This document shows positions 1-6,462 of a DNA stretch of 10,990 nt, piece by piece. Within the stretch, counting starts at the first letter, position 1, and every line of letters begins with the position of its first letter. The notes below the pieces were generated by a model. It worked only from the letters and a program-made list of their open reading frames with translations, ran no database searches and was not told where the DNA came from. The DNA is from JAUREX01 sp044356825 (GTDB taxonomy: Bacteria; Pseudomonadota; Alphaproteobacteria; Rhodobacterales; Rhodobacteraceae): positions 1-10,990 of the forward strand of contig JBIKVM010000089.1 in NCBI GenBank assembly GCA_044356825.1, written 5' to 3'. The translations under genes and the position numbers were made by a program.

Positions 1-120
1 AACCTGAAGTTCAACGTCGAACTGATCGCCCCCATCGCCATGGAGGAGAAGCTCCGCTTCGCCATCCGCGAAGGCGGCAGAACCGTCGGCGCAGGCGTCG
101 TGTCGAAAATCATCGAGTGA
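1..120 (+). CDS. tuf: Elongation factor Tu, C-terminal end (partial)
   Basis: This is the last 39 codons plus TGA of an open frame that enters from the left edge. The visible residues include VELIAPIAMEEKLRFAIREG and end in VGAGVVSKIIE. This is the near-invariant C-terminal strand of domain 3 of bacterial EF-Tu, the GTPase that delivers aminoacyl-tRNA to the ribosome. The GTP-binding domain lies outside the window. A hairpin terminator and tRNA-Trp follow directly, which is a common setting for the second tuf copy in proteobacteria. Identity is certain from the tail. Which tuf copy this is cannot be told from the window. Confidence 0.96.
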   Translation, partial: NLKFNVELIAPIAMEEKLRFAIREGGRTVGAGVVSKIIE

Positions 121-143
121 GGCCACGCGGCCACCAGACAGAA

Positions 144-167
144 AGGGCGCGCCCGCCGGCGCGCCCT
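144..167 (+). terminator. Hairpin terminator after tuf
   Basis: AGGGCGCGC (144-152) pairs perfectly with GCGCGCCCT (159-167) around a 6-base loop CCGCCG, starting 23 bases after the tuf stop. The 9-bp GC-rich stem suits a transcription end. No proper T tract follows (only GTGCATTTCC), so it may stop RNA polymerase weakly, need Rho, or act mainly as a 3' stabilising hairpin that lets some transcripts run into the tRNA. Confidence 0.6.
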
Positions 168-223
168 GTGCATTTCCGCCCCTTGATTTCCGCCCCGCCC
201 TGCCGTAACCCCGCGTTCACCGC

Positions 224-299
224 AGGGGTATAGCTCAGCCGGTAGAGCATCGGTCTCCAAAACCGAGGGTCGTGGGTTCGAGTCCCTCTGCCCCTGCCA
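224..299 (+). tRNA. tRNA-Trp (anticodon CCA)
   Basis: The cloverleaf can be folded by eye. The acceptor arm AGGGGTA (224-230) pairs with TGCCCCT (289-295), with one T-G pair. The anticodon stem is TCGGT (250-254) with ACCGA (262-266), and the loop is CTCCAAA with anticodon CCA at 257-259. The T-loop is GTTCGAGTC-like (276-284), the discriminator is G296, and the CCA end is encoded (297-299). It reads UGG and so carries tryptophan. It sits 104 bases after tuf. A weak candidate promoter lies just upstream (TTGATT at 183-188, 17-base spacer, TAACCC at 206-211), so I cannot say whether it has its own promoter or is read through from tuf. Confidence 0.97.
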
Positions 300-409
300 G
301 AATGACGGTTTGCGCATCAGGTCGACCGGGGTGATTGACCGCGCCGGGTTTTCCGCTAAGTCGCGCCGAAGCAGGGGAGTTGCCCTGATGGTCCGTCCCG
401 CCCAGATCC

Positions 410-414
410 GAGGA
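410..414 (+). promoter_or_regulatory. Ribosome binding site of hemH
   Basis: GAGGA followed by a 6-base spacer to ATG at 421. This decides the start: the frame stays open upstream to 310, but the extra 37 codons have no such site and no ferrochelatase character. Confidence 0.7.
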
Positions 415-420
415 AATCCC

Positions 421-1527
421 ATGCCGGATGCCGACGCGCGCCCGATGTCCTTCGCCCCGGCCGATCACCCGCGCGTCGCGCGCCCCCGCATCGGGGTCTT
501 GCTGGCCAATCTCGGGACACCCGACAATTACGACTACTGGTCGATGCGCCGCTATCTGAGCGAGTTCCTCTCGGACCGGCGCGTGATCGACTTTCCGGCG
601 TGGAAGTGGCAGCCGCTTCTGCAACTCGTGATCCTCTCGAAGCGGCCCTTCACCTCGGGGGCGAACTACCGCTCGATCTGGAACCACGACAAGGGCGAGA
701 GCCCGCTCATGACCATCACCAAGGCGCAGACCGAAAAGATCGCGCGCCGCGTCGCCGAGACGATCCATCCCGACATCATGGTCGATTTCTGCATGCGCTA
801 TGGCAACCCCTCGACGCCTTCGAAGGTGCGCGCCATGGTCGCGGCGGGCTGCGAGAAGATCCTCTTCTTCCCGCTCTATCCGCAATATGCGGGCGCTACG
901 ACCGCGACCGCGAACGACCAGTTCTTCCGCGCGATGATGGCCGAGAAATACCAGCCCGCCGTGCGCACCGCGCCCGAGTATTTCGACCACCCGCTCTATG
1001 TCGATGCGTTGGCGCGGTCGGTCGAGCGCGCCTATGCGGCCCTTCCGGCCCGCCCCGACGTGCTCGTGGCCTCCTACCACGGGATGCCGAAGCGCTATCT
1101 GATGGAGGGCGACCCCTATCACTGCAAGTGCCAGAAGACGACGCGCCTTTTGCGCGAGCGTCTGGGCTGGCCGCGCGAGGCGATCGACACCACCTTCCAG
1201 TCGGTCTTCGGCCGCGAGGAATGGCTGCGCCCCTACACGGTCGACCATGTGGCCGAGCTTGCCCGCGCCGGCAAGCGCAACATCGCCGTCATCGCGCCCG
1301 CCTTCTCGGCCGACTGCATCGAGACGCTCGAGGAGATCAACGGCGAGATCCGCGAGGCCTTCGAGCATGCGGGGGGCGAGAGCTTCACCTACATCCCCTG
1401 CCTCAACGACGGGGACGACCACGTCACGGCCCTGACCGAGGTCATCCGCGAGAACCTCGCGGGCTGGGTTGAGGCCGCGGCCGAAATGCCTCAGCGCGCC
1501 CAGAAGCGCGCCGTGAACAGGACGTAG
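421..1527 (+). CDS. hemH: Ferrochelatase (protohaem ferro-lyase)
   Basis: The 368-residue protein inserts Fe2+ into protoporphyrin IX, the last step of protohaem synthesis. The N-terminal VLLANLGTP (residues 27-34) is typical. The family signature VLVASYHGMP (214-223) carries the metal/porphyrin His220, followed by EGDPYHC. The acidic helix IETLEEI (300-306) supplies the conserved Glu301. Length is close to other alphaproteobacterial HemH proteins. Cysteines occur at 124, 144, 235, 237, 299 and 327, and the 235/237 CxC pair could take part in a [2Fe-2S] centre such as those known in some microbial ferrochelatases. The gene stands alone after tRNA-Trp, and its last 37 bases overlap the end of the opposing trkH. 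Function is secure from the motifs. The cluster is only a possibility. Confidence 0.96.
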   Translation: MPDADARPMSFAPADHPRVARPRIGVLLANLGTPDNYDYWSMRRYLSEFLSDRRVIDFPAWKWQPLLQLVILSKRPFTSGANYRSIWNHDKGESPLMTITKAQTEKIARRVAETIHPDIMVDFCMRYGNPSTPSKVRAMVAAGCEKILFFPLYPQYAGATTATANDQFFRAMMAEKYQPAVRTAPEYFDHPLYVDALARSVERAYAALPARPDVLVASYHGMPKRYLMEGDPYHCKCQKTTRLLRERLGWPREAIDTTFQSVFGREEWLRPYTVDHVAELARAGKRNIAVIAPAFSADCIETLEEINGEIREAFEHAGGESFTYIPCLNDGDDHVTALTEVIRENLAGWVEAAAEMPQRAQKRAVNRT

Positions 1528-2939
1528 ACCGACAGGATCTCGAGCCGGCCGACGAGCATTCCTGCGATCATCAACCACTTGGCCGCGGGTGGAAAGGTAT
1601 CCATAGCCCCTGTCGGCCCCACGCCCGCACCATAGGCGGGGCCGATGTTGGCAATCGAGGTCCAGGCGGCCGTGATCGCTGTCCCGGTTGGCAGGCCCGC
1701 GATCGAGAGCGCCACGGCGAGGATGCCGAAGCTCAGCACGAAGAGGGTGAAGAACACCATCACCGAGGCCACGACGTCGGCCCCGAGCGTGCGCCCCTCG
1801 AGCCGGAGCGGCGCCACCGCGTTGGGGTTCACGAGGCGGCGCACCTGCGCGCCGATCGCCTCGAACATGACCAGATAGCGGAAGACCTTGACCGAACAGC
1901 CGGTCGATGAGGTGCAGCCGCCGATGAACCCCACGGTCATCAGCACGAAGATCGCGAACGGCCCCCAGAGCGTGACATCAGCGTTGGTGAAGCCGGTGCC
2001 GCTGAAGATCGAGACGACATTGAACACCGTCTGCCGGAGCGCGACGAGAGGGTCTTCGCCCCCGGCCAAGACGCGATAGAGTGCGATCGCTGCAACGGCA
2101 TAGCAGATCCAGCGCAGATAGGCCCGGACCTGCACGTCGCGCAGGATGCTGCGGACATCGCCCTGCGCGATTTGGATGAAGCGGATGAAAGGCAGGCTCG
2201 CGAGGATCATGAAGACCACGGCCGCGATCTCGATTGTCACAGGATAGCCCGCAAAGGAGGCGTCGCGCGTCGAAAATCCGCCCGTGGATACCGCGCTCAG
2301 CGCATGGACCACCGCGTCGAAGGCCGTCATGCCGAGGGCAAAGAAGACGACGATGCAGGCAACCGTCATCGCGATGTAGATCTGCGTCAGTGCCACCGAG
2401 ATGTCGAAGGCGCGCGGCAGCACCTTGCCCAGCGTGTCGAACCCCTCGGAGCGGAAGAACTGCATCCCGCCTACCTGCATCACCGGCAGGAAGATGAGCG
2501 CGACGATGACGATCCCGAGCCCGCCCAGCCAGTGCAGGATCCCCCGCCAGAGGTTCGTACCCATCGGCAGCGCATCGAGGCCCACGAAGACGGTCGAGCC
2601 TGTCGTCGTCATGCCCGACATCGCCTCGAACATCGCATCGGTAAAGCCTACCCCCGGCGCGCCCAGCATGAAGGGCAGGGCCCCGAAGGCCGGCAGCGCG
2701 AGCCACGATCCGGTCGTTAGAATGAAGGATTGCTGAAGCGTCAGGCCCCCCGTCGCGCCATTGGCGCAGGCAAGCGCCAACACCCCCCCCGCGACCGAGG
2801 TGATCATCGCGCTCGAGGAAAAGGCCCGCCAGTTCGGATCGCCCGCGACGAGATCGAGCCCGAGCGGGATCAGCATCGCGGCGCCGAAGGCCACGAGCAT
2901 GAGGCCGATCACATATCCGACGGGGCGCAGGTCGACCAT
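1491..2939 (-). CDS. trkH: TrkH-family potassium uptake membrane protein
   Basis: The 482-residue, strongly hydrophobic inner-membrane protein is the pore subunit of Trk potassium uptake, which normally works with the cytosolic NAD/ATP-binding subunit TrkA (not in this window). The four pore loops can be read: TTTGST (111-116), STGGFS (219-223 region), SGTGF (313-317) and NIGPAYG (431-437). Each centres on the filter glycine that typifies the SKT superfamily. The conserved intramembrane segment GGCTSSTGCSVKVFR (340-354) follows the third loop. Length matches the usual ~480 residues. It is the last gene of a minus-strand run and starts 40 bases after the Trm112-like gene. No strong ribosome binding site precedes the ATG, so the exact start is somewhat less certain. 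Its 3' end overlaps hemH tail to tail by 37 bases. Confidence 0.94.
   Translation of the reverse strand: MVDLRPVGYVIGLMLVAFGAAMLIPLGLDLVAGDPNWRAFSSSAMITSVAGGVLALACANGATGGLTLQQSFILTTGSWLALPAFGALPFMLGAPGVGFTDAMFEAMSGMTTTGSTVFVGLDALPMGTNLWRGILHWLGGLGIVIVALIFLPVMQVGGMQFFRSEGFDTLGKVLPRAFDISVALTQIYIAMTVACIVVFFALGMTAFDAVVHALSAVSTGGFSTRDASFAGYPVTIEIAAVVFMILASLPFIRFIQIAQGDVRSILRDVQVRAYLRWICYAVAAIALYRVLAGGEDPLVALRQTVFNVVSIFSGTGFTNADVTLWGPFAIFVLMTVGFIGGCTSSTGCSVKVFRYLVMFEAIGAQVRRLVNPNAVAPLRLEGRTLGADVVASVMVFFTLFVLSFGILAVALSIAGLPTGTAITAAWTSIANIGPAYGAGVGPTGAMDTFPPAAKWLMIAGMLVGRLEILSVYVLFTARFWAR
1494..1511. repeat. Small GC hairpin in the hemH/trkH convergent overlap
   Basis: GCGCGC at 1494-1499 recurs at 1506-1511 with CCAGAA between. 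Because GCGCGC is self-complementary, the two copies can form a 6-bp stem with a 6-base loop on either strand. It lies where two convergent coding ends overlap and might help stop both transcripts. No T tract follows on either side, so terminator function is speculative. Confidence 0.25.
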
Positions 2940-2979
2940 GTCGCGCAGGCTTGGGCGCGAAGCCGCGCCAAGTCAAGGT

Positions 2980-3183
2980 TCAAGCGATCTCGCGCGCCTC
3001 GGCCGCGAGCATCACCGGAATGCCCCCCCGGATCGGATAGGCAAGATGCGCGGCGGTCGAGATCAACTCGCGTGTGCGCGCATCATACGAGAGCGGCGCC
3101 CGGGTCACGGGACAGACAAGAAGGGCCAGCATACGCCGGTCGAACTGGGTTTCCTCGGTTGCCGGCGAATCCGTTTCGCTCAT
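2980..3183 (-). CDS. Trm112-like small protein (UPF0434/YcaR family)
   Basis: The 67-residue protein belongs to the Trm112/YcaR family. The core LLVCPVTRAPL (21-31), followed by RELISTAAHLAYPI (38-51) and GGIPVML (53-59), is the classic pattern. In eukaryotes and archaea Trm112 activates tRNA, rRNA and protein methyltransferases. The bacterial role is poorly known. Canonical members bind zinc through four cysteines. Here only Cys24 remains (CPVT instead of CPVC, LIST instead of LICK), so zinc binding is unlikely. Its ATG overlaps the stop of the LON-domain gene in an ATGA arrangement, and GAGGAG (complement of 3192-3197) lies 8 bases upstream. It is therefore translationally coupled. Family assignment is firm; function is not. 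Confidence 0.9.
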   Translation of the reverse strand: MSETDSPATEETQFDRRMLALLVCPVTRAPLSYDARTRELISTAAHLAYPIRGGIPVMLAAEAREIA

Positions 3184-3845
3184 TGCATCCGCTCCTCGCC
3201 GTCGCCCCCGCGCAGCGCGAATTCCATGAGTGTCACCAGTGTCTCGCGCCGGGTCTCAAGCGAGGGCGCCTCGAGCAGCGCCTGCTTGTCCTCGGGGGCG
3301 AAGGGGCACAGCATCGAGAGGGAATTGATCAGCATCTCGTCCTCGGCCTCGGACAGCCCGCTCCAATCGGTCGAGAGGCCAGCCGATTCGAAATAGCGCC
3401 GCAACATCTCGAGGAACGGCTTGCGGCGGAAACCGGGGTCAGCCTCGGCCGAGCCACGGTCGCGACCAAAGGGCGACCAATCCACTTGAACGCGCCGATA
3501 GGGGGTGAAGCCCGACACCTCCTCGACGACGCGAAAGCGCGAGATTCCAGCGAGCGAGATCATGTAGCGGCCGTCCTCGGTCTCGGAGAACTGCACGATC
3601 CGCCCGGCGCAGCCGATGGCGTGCAGGCGCCGCCCTCCGCCTTCGCGCCCCGCCTCGCGCCCGCCCGGCACCTCGCGCGGCTGGATCATCCCGATCAGCC
3701 GGTGCGGGGTCTTCAGCGCATCGTCGATCATCGCGAGGTAGCGCGGCTCGAAGATGTGCAGAGGTAGCCGCCCGCGCGGCAGCAAGAGTGCGCCGGGCAG
3801 TGGAAAGACCGCGACAACCTCGGGCAGATCGAAGGAACGAGCCAT
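3180..3845 (-). CDS. Stand-alone LON substrate-binding domain protein
   Basis: The 221-residue protein has only the N-terminal substrate-recognition (PUA-like) domain of Lon protease. It starts FDLPEVVAVFPLPGALLLP, then LPLHIFEPRYLAMIDDAL (about 28-45), a short MIQP strand, and GRIVQFSETEDGRYMISLAG near the middle. These are family landmarks. A helical C-terminal part ends about residue 210. There is no ATPase Walker motif and no Ser-Lys protease domain, so it is not a protease. It may be an adaptor or chaperone-like binder, but the role is unknown. The ATG at 3845 was chosen because homology begins there; the frame extends upstream to 3986, but only by running into the thioredoxin gene. The start is 26 bases after that gene's stop, and the stop overlaps the Trm112 ATG by 4 bases. 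Confidence 0.9.
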   Translation of the reverse strand: MARSFDLPEVVAVFPLPGALLLPRGRLPLHIFEPRYLAMIDDALKTPHRLIGMIQPREVPGGREAGREGGGRRLHAIGCAGRIVQFSETEDGRYMISLAGISRFRVVEEVSGFTPYRRVQVDWSPFGRDRGSAEADPGFRRKPFLEMLRRYFESAGLSTDWSGLSEAEDEMLINSLSMLCPFAPEDKQALLEAPSLETRRETLVTLMEFALRGGDGEERMQ

Positions 3846-3871
3846 TGGTCGGAGATAGTGCGCGGCGCCCC

Positions 3872-4777
3872 TCAGGCAAATATCATCGACGACAGCCGAC
3901 GCCGGCCCCGCAGCACAATCGGATCGGTGGGCTTCAGCGCCTCGAAGATGGTCATGAGCTGGGCCTTGGCCGCGCCGTCGTTCCATTCCCGGTCGCGGCG
4001 GAACAGCTCGAGCAGCACATCGACCGCCTCGGCGACCTCTCCCTTGGCATGGAGCGCCTGCGCGAGGTCGAAGCGCGCCTGATGGTCGGACGGATCGGCC
4101 GCGACGCGCGCCTGCAACTCGCCCACCGGGCCCGCGTTCTGCGCCTGGCGCGCAAGCGCGATCTGGGCGCGCGCGGCCTCGACCTCGGGGCTGCGCCCGA
4201 GTTCGGCCGACGCCGTCCCGAGAAACGCCTCGGCCCGATCAACCTCGCCAAGCGCGAGATAGGCGCGCACGATGCCGGCGAAGGCGCGCGCGTTGCCCGG
4301 CTCCTCGCCGAGAATCGCGGCGAAGGTCTCGGCGGCCTCGACCGCTGCACCCTCGGCCAGCATCGCCTCGGCCGCGTCGAGCGCCTCGCCAAGCCCCCCG
4401 TCGCCCGCGAGTGCCGCGACACGGTCGATGAACTTGCGGATCTCGGAGGCCGGCACCGCGCCCTGAAAGCCATCGACCGGCTGGCCCTGCCAGAAGGCAT
4501 AGACGGTCGGGATCGACTGGATGCGCAGCTGCTGGGCGATCCGCTGGTTGCGGTCGACATCGACCTTGACCATCTGCACCTTGCCGCGCGCCTCGGTCAC
4601 CGCCGCCTCGAGCATCGGCCCGAGCGTCTTGCACGGGCCGCACCAGGTCGCCCAGAAATCGACGATGACGGGCACCTCGCGGCTGGCCTCGATGACGTCG
4701 GCCATGAAGCTCGCCTCGGTCGCGTCCTTGATCAGACCCGCCGGCGCCTTGGGTGGCTCGTTTCCAAACCCGAGCAT
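3872..4777 (-). CDS. cnoX: Thioredoxin-TPR fusion (CnoX/YbbN-type chaperedoxin)
   Basis: The 301-residue protein has a thioredoxin domain (about 15-120) with the full active site WCGPC (Cys46, Cys49) and the cis-proline SIPT (Pro90). A C-terminal helical array of TPR-like repeats rich in Ala, Leu and Glu follows (about 125-300). This matches CnoX/YbbN chaperedoxins, which hold unfolding proteins under oxidative stress and pass them to GroEL or DnaK. E. coli CnoX has lost the first cysteine. The intact CxxC here suggests a redox-active version, as known for Caulobacter CnoX. AGGAGG (complement of 4784-4789), 6 bases before the ATG, fixes the start. It lies 81 bases downstream of xthA and 26 bases upstream of the LON-domain gene, probably in one transcript. 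A cytosolic location is expected because no signal peptide is seen. Confidence 0.9.
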   Translation of the reverse strand: MLGFGNEPPKAPAGLIKDATEASFMADVIEASREVPVIVDFWATWCGPCKTLGPMLEAAVTEARGKVQMVKVDVDRNQRIAQQLRIQSIPTVYAFWQGQPVDGFQGAVPASEIRKFIDRVAALAGDGGLGEALDAAEAMLAEGAAVEAAETFAAILGEEPGNARAFAGIVRAYLALGEVDRAEAFLGTASAELGRSPEVEAARAQIALARQAQNAGPVGELQARVAADPSDHQARFDLAQALHAKGEVAEAVDVLLELFRRDREWNDGAAKAQLMTIFEALKPTDPIVLRGRRRLSSMIFA

Positions 4778-4858
4778 GTCGTGCCTCCTGCAAACCTCTC
4801 GCGCTATATGCGCGTTCGACCCGCAAACGCCAAGGGGCCACGCCGCGCCGGGCGGCCC

Positions 4859-5647
4859 TCAGAGGTCGAAATCCGCCATCACCGGCACATGGTCCGACGG
4901 CTGATCCCACCCGCGCGCATCACGCAGGATGCGCGACCCCGACGCCCGCCCGGCGAGGTCGGGCGTCGCCCAGATGTGATCGAGCCTGCGGCCCCGGTCC
5001 GACGCCGCCCAGTCGGCCGCCCGGTAGGACCACCACGAATAGAGCCGCCCCTGCGGGATGTGCGCGCGCGTGACATCGACGAACCCGCCCGCCGCCTGCG
5101 CCGCACCGAGCCGCTCGACCTCGACGGGCGTGTGGCTGACGACATTCAAGAGCGCGCGATGGTCCCAGACATCATCCTCGCGCGGCGCGATGTTGAGATC
5201 GCCGACCAGGATCGTGCCCGCCTGCGCCCCCTCGGCCCCGAAGGCGCGCAGATGCTCGAGAAAGTCGAGCTTCTGCCCGAACTTCGGGTTCTGGTCGCGG
5301 TCGGGGATATCGCCGCCCGCCGGCACATAGACGTTGTGCACGACCGCGCCCCCCAGCACCCGCGCCGCGACATGGCGGGCGTGCCCGAGCCGGCCGAAAT
5401 CGACCGACCCCGCATCCTCGATCGGCACCCGCGAGAGGATCGCGACACCGTTGTAGCCCTTCTCGCCCCGCGCGACCATGTGTCCATAGCCGGCCTCGGC
5501 GAAGAGCTCGGCCGGGATCTTCTCGACCGGGCTCTTGCACTCCTGCAGGCAGAGGATGTCGGGTGATTCCTCGTGCAGGAATCGCACCACGAGGCCCGCC
5601 CGCAGGCGGACCGAATTGATGTTCCAGCTGGCGATCGTGAGCTTCAT
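4859..5647 (-). CDS. xthA: Exodeoxyribonuclease III (AP endonuclease)
   Basis: The 262-residue protein belongs to the exonuclease III/APE1 family, which cleaves DNA 5' of abasic sites and trims 3' ends in base excision repair. All catalytic motifs are visible: WNINSVR (8-14), LQECK with metal-binding Glu36, NVYVPAGG with Tyr107, GDLNIAP with Asp150 and Asn152, SWWSYR (204-209), RRLDHIWA with Asp223, and the C-terminal SDHVPV with Asp252-His253. Length is normal. The ATG at 5647 gives the exact family start, though no strong ribosome binding site is seen. It is the first gene of a minus-strand run that includes cnoX, and it faces a divergent gene across 206 bases. Repair plus chaperedoxin suggests a stress-linked unit, which is an inference. 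Confidence 0.95.
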   Translation of the reverse strand: MKLTIASWNINSVRLRAGLVVRFLHEESPDILCLQECKSPVEKIPAELFAEAGYGHMVARGEKGYNGVAILSRVPIEDAGSVDFGRLGHARHVAARVLGGAVVHNVYVPAGGDIPDRDQNPKFGQKLDFLEHLRAFGAEGAQAGTILVGDLNIAPREDDVWDHRALLNVVSHTPVEVERLGAAQAAGGFVDVTRAHIPQGRLYSWWSYRAADWAASDRGRRLDHIWATPDLAGRASGSRILRDARGWDQPSDHVPVMADFDL

Positions 5648-5749
5648 CGGGGCCAGTCATGCGCGATCGGGGCCGTGCGGGCAATGCCCGGGGCGGAAAA
5701 ATCATGGCCGGACCCGGGAATCGGGCGGGCGGACAGAAAAAACCTTTGG

Positions 5750-5764
5750 CGATTCGGGGAATCG
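5750..5764. repeat. Perfect inverted repeat CGATTC-GGG-GAATCG
   Basis: Six-base arms flank a 3-base centre in the divergent gap. Read on the minus strand, it is followed 7 bases later by T6, so it could be a short attenuator-like hairpin ahead of xthA or a dimeric repressor site. Both uses are speculative. Confidence 0.4.
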
Positions 5765-5843
5765 TGGCAGATGTTGATGTCCTGCGCCGCTCTCTGCCTG
5801 ATAGCGGGGGATTCGCGGGTCATGCCGGGGCGCGGTCGGGGTC

Positions 5844-5848
5844 GAGGG
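5844..5848 (+). promoter_or_regulatory. Ribosome binding site favouring the start at 5854
   Basis: GAGGG with a 5-base spacer to ATG 5854. The competing ATG at 5875 has only a weak GGAA nearby, and the far-upstream ATG at 5659 has no convincing site, so 5854 is preferred. Confidence 0.55.
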
Positions 5849-5853
5849 TCTTC

Positions 5854-6459
5854 ATGTCGGAACATGTCGGAACCATGCGCGAGATCGCCGATCTCCTGCG
5901 CGCCTTCGCGCGCAAGAACCGCGAGCTGAAGAAGGCCGATCACGCCGAGAAGCTCGAGGGCTACGCCGCCGCCGTCGATGCCGTGACCGAGCGGATCATC
6001 CACCTCGAAGGGCTCACGAGCGCGATGCCCCCCACGCTCGGCAACATCCACGACCTGCCGCCAGCCTTGCAGCGGGAACTCTCGATCCGCAAGTCGAACG
6101 AGCTTGATGACCAGATCGTCACCGTCATCAACGCTTTTGGCGGCGAGGCGTCGGTCGACCAGATCCTCGTCGGGCTCTATCGCAAGTTCGGGCTGATCCA
6201 GAAGCGGCGCAGCGTGCAGGCGCGGCTCGAGAAGGTCGCGGGCATCATCGAGGTCGCCGAGCGCAAGGGCCACTATTCCACCGCGCCGCAGGCCGCCACC
6301 CCGCCCGACGCAACCCGTGCGGCCCCCGTCGCGGAACCTGCCCCCGAACCCGCGCCGCCCCCTGGCCGCATGAGCCTCGAGAAGGTGCGCAACCTGCTGA
6401 TCGAAGAGGGGATGATGACCCCGCCCAGCAATGTGCGCCGACTTCGCTCGGATGCATGA
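5854..6459 (+). CDS. Uncharacterised helical / winged-helix-like protein
   Basis: I do not recognise this 201-residue protein. Its layout is clear. A charged helical segment (about 8-55, with KNRELKKADHAEKLEG) could form a coiled coil. A short loop with MPPTLGNIHDLPP (58-70) follows. Then comes a compact alpha/beta segment (about 84-143: LDDQIVTVINAFGGEASVDQ, ILVGLYRKFGL, RRSVQARLEKV) whose helix-turn-helix rhythm and basic helix resemble a winged helix. It is followed by an Ala/Pro linker (144-172) and a short tail, MSLEKVRNLLIEEG then TPPSNVRRL (173-201). There is no signal peptide or membrane segment. Base composition and codon use match the neighbours, so it is a real and probably vertically inherited gene. 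It ends 3 bases from the opposing cenR-like stop. DNA binding is inferred only from the shape. Confidence 0.8.
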   Translation: MSEHVGTMREIADLLRAFARKNRELKKADHAEKLEGYAAAVDAVTERIIHLEGLTSAMPPTLGNIHDLPPALQRELSIRKSNELDDQIVTVINAFGGEASVDQILVGLYRKFGLIQKRRSVQARLEKVAGIIEVAERKGHYSTAPQAATPPDATRAAPVAEPAPEPAPPPGRMSLEKVRNLLIEEGMMTPPSNVRRLRSDA

Positions 6460-6462
6460 CCC

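Larger units (their letters stand above)
5648..5853. other. Divergent intergenic region between xthA and an unknown gene
   Basis: These 206 bases must hold the start signals for both outward-facing genes. Visible items are an A6 run (5737-5742 area), a perfect inverted repeat CGATTC-GGG-GAATCG (5750-5764), and a weak sigma-70-like pair reading right (TTGATG 5774-5779, CTGATA 5798-5803, spacer 18). The frame of the right-hand gene stays open back to 5659, but those upstream codons look non-coding. I see no RNA gene or riboswitch. Confidence 0.5.

Noticed and set aside
183..211. A sigma-70-like promoter for tRNA-Trp (TTGATT and TAACCC)
   Set aside because: The -10 half matches poorly and I could not separate it from chance, so it is mentioned only under the tRNA.
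310..420. An extended hemH start at 310
   Set aside because: The extra 37 codons are not ferrochelatase-like, begin 11 bases after the tRNA, and lack the GAGGA site that precedes ATG 421.
235..1578. A 447-codon minus-strand frame antisense to hemH
   Set aside because: It runs opposite a complete ferrochelatase and then through the antisense of tRNA-Trp, giving the familiar spurious tail EGLEPTTLGFGDRCSTG. It has Arg/Gly/Asp-rich low-complexity composition and no domain.
3788..5566. A 592-codon plus-strand frame antisense to cnoX and xthA
   Set aside because: Arg- and Leu-rich with no recognisable motif, it spans two well-identified genes and the gap between them. Long antisense frames are expected at this GC content.
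5659..5853. An extended start at 5659 for the unknown gene
   Set aside because: The upstream stretch is Gly/Arg-rich, holds the palindrome and A run typical of non-coding DNA, and would fill the only promoter space. ATG 5854 has a ribosome binding site.
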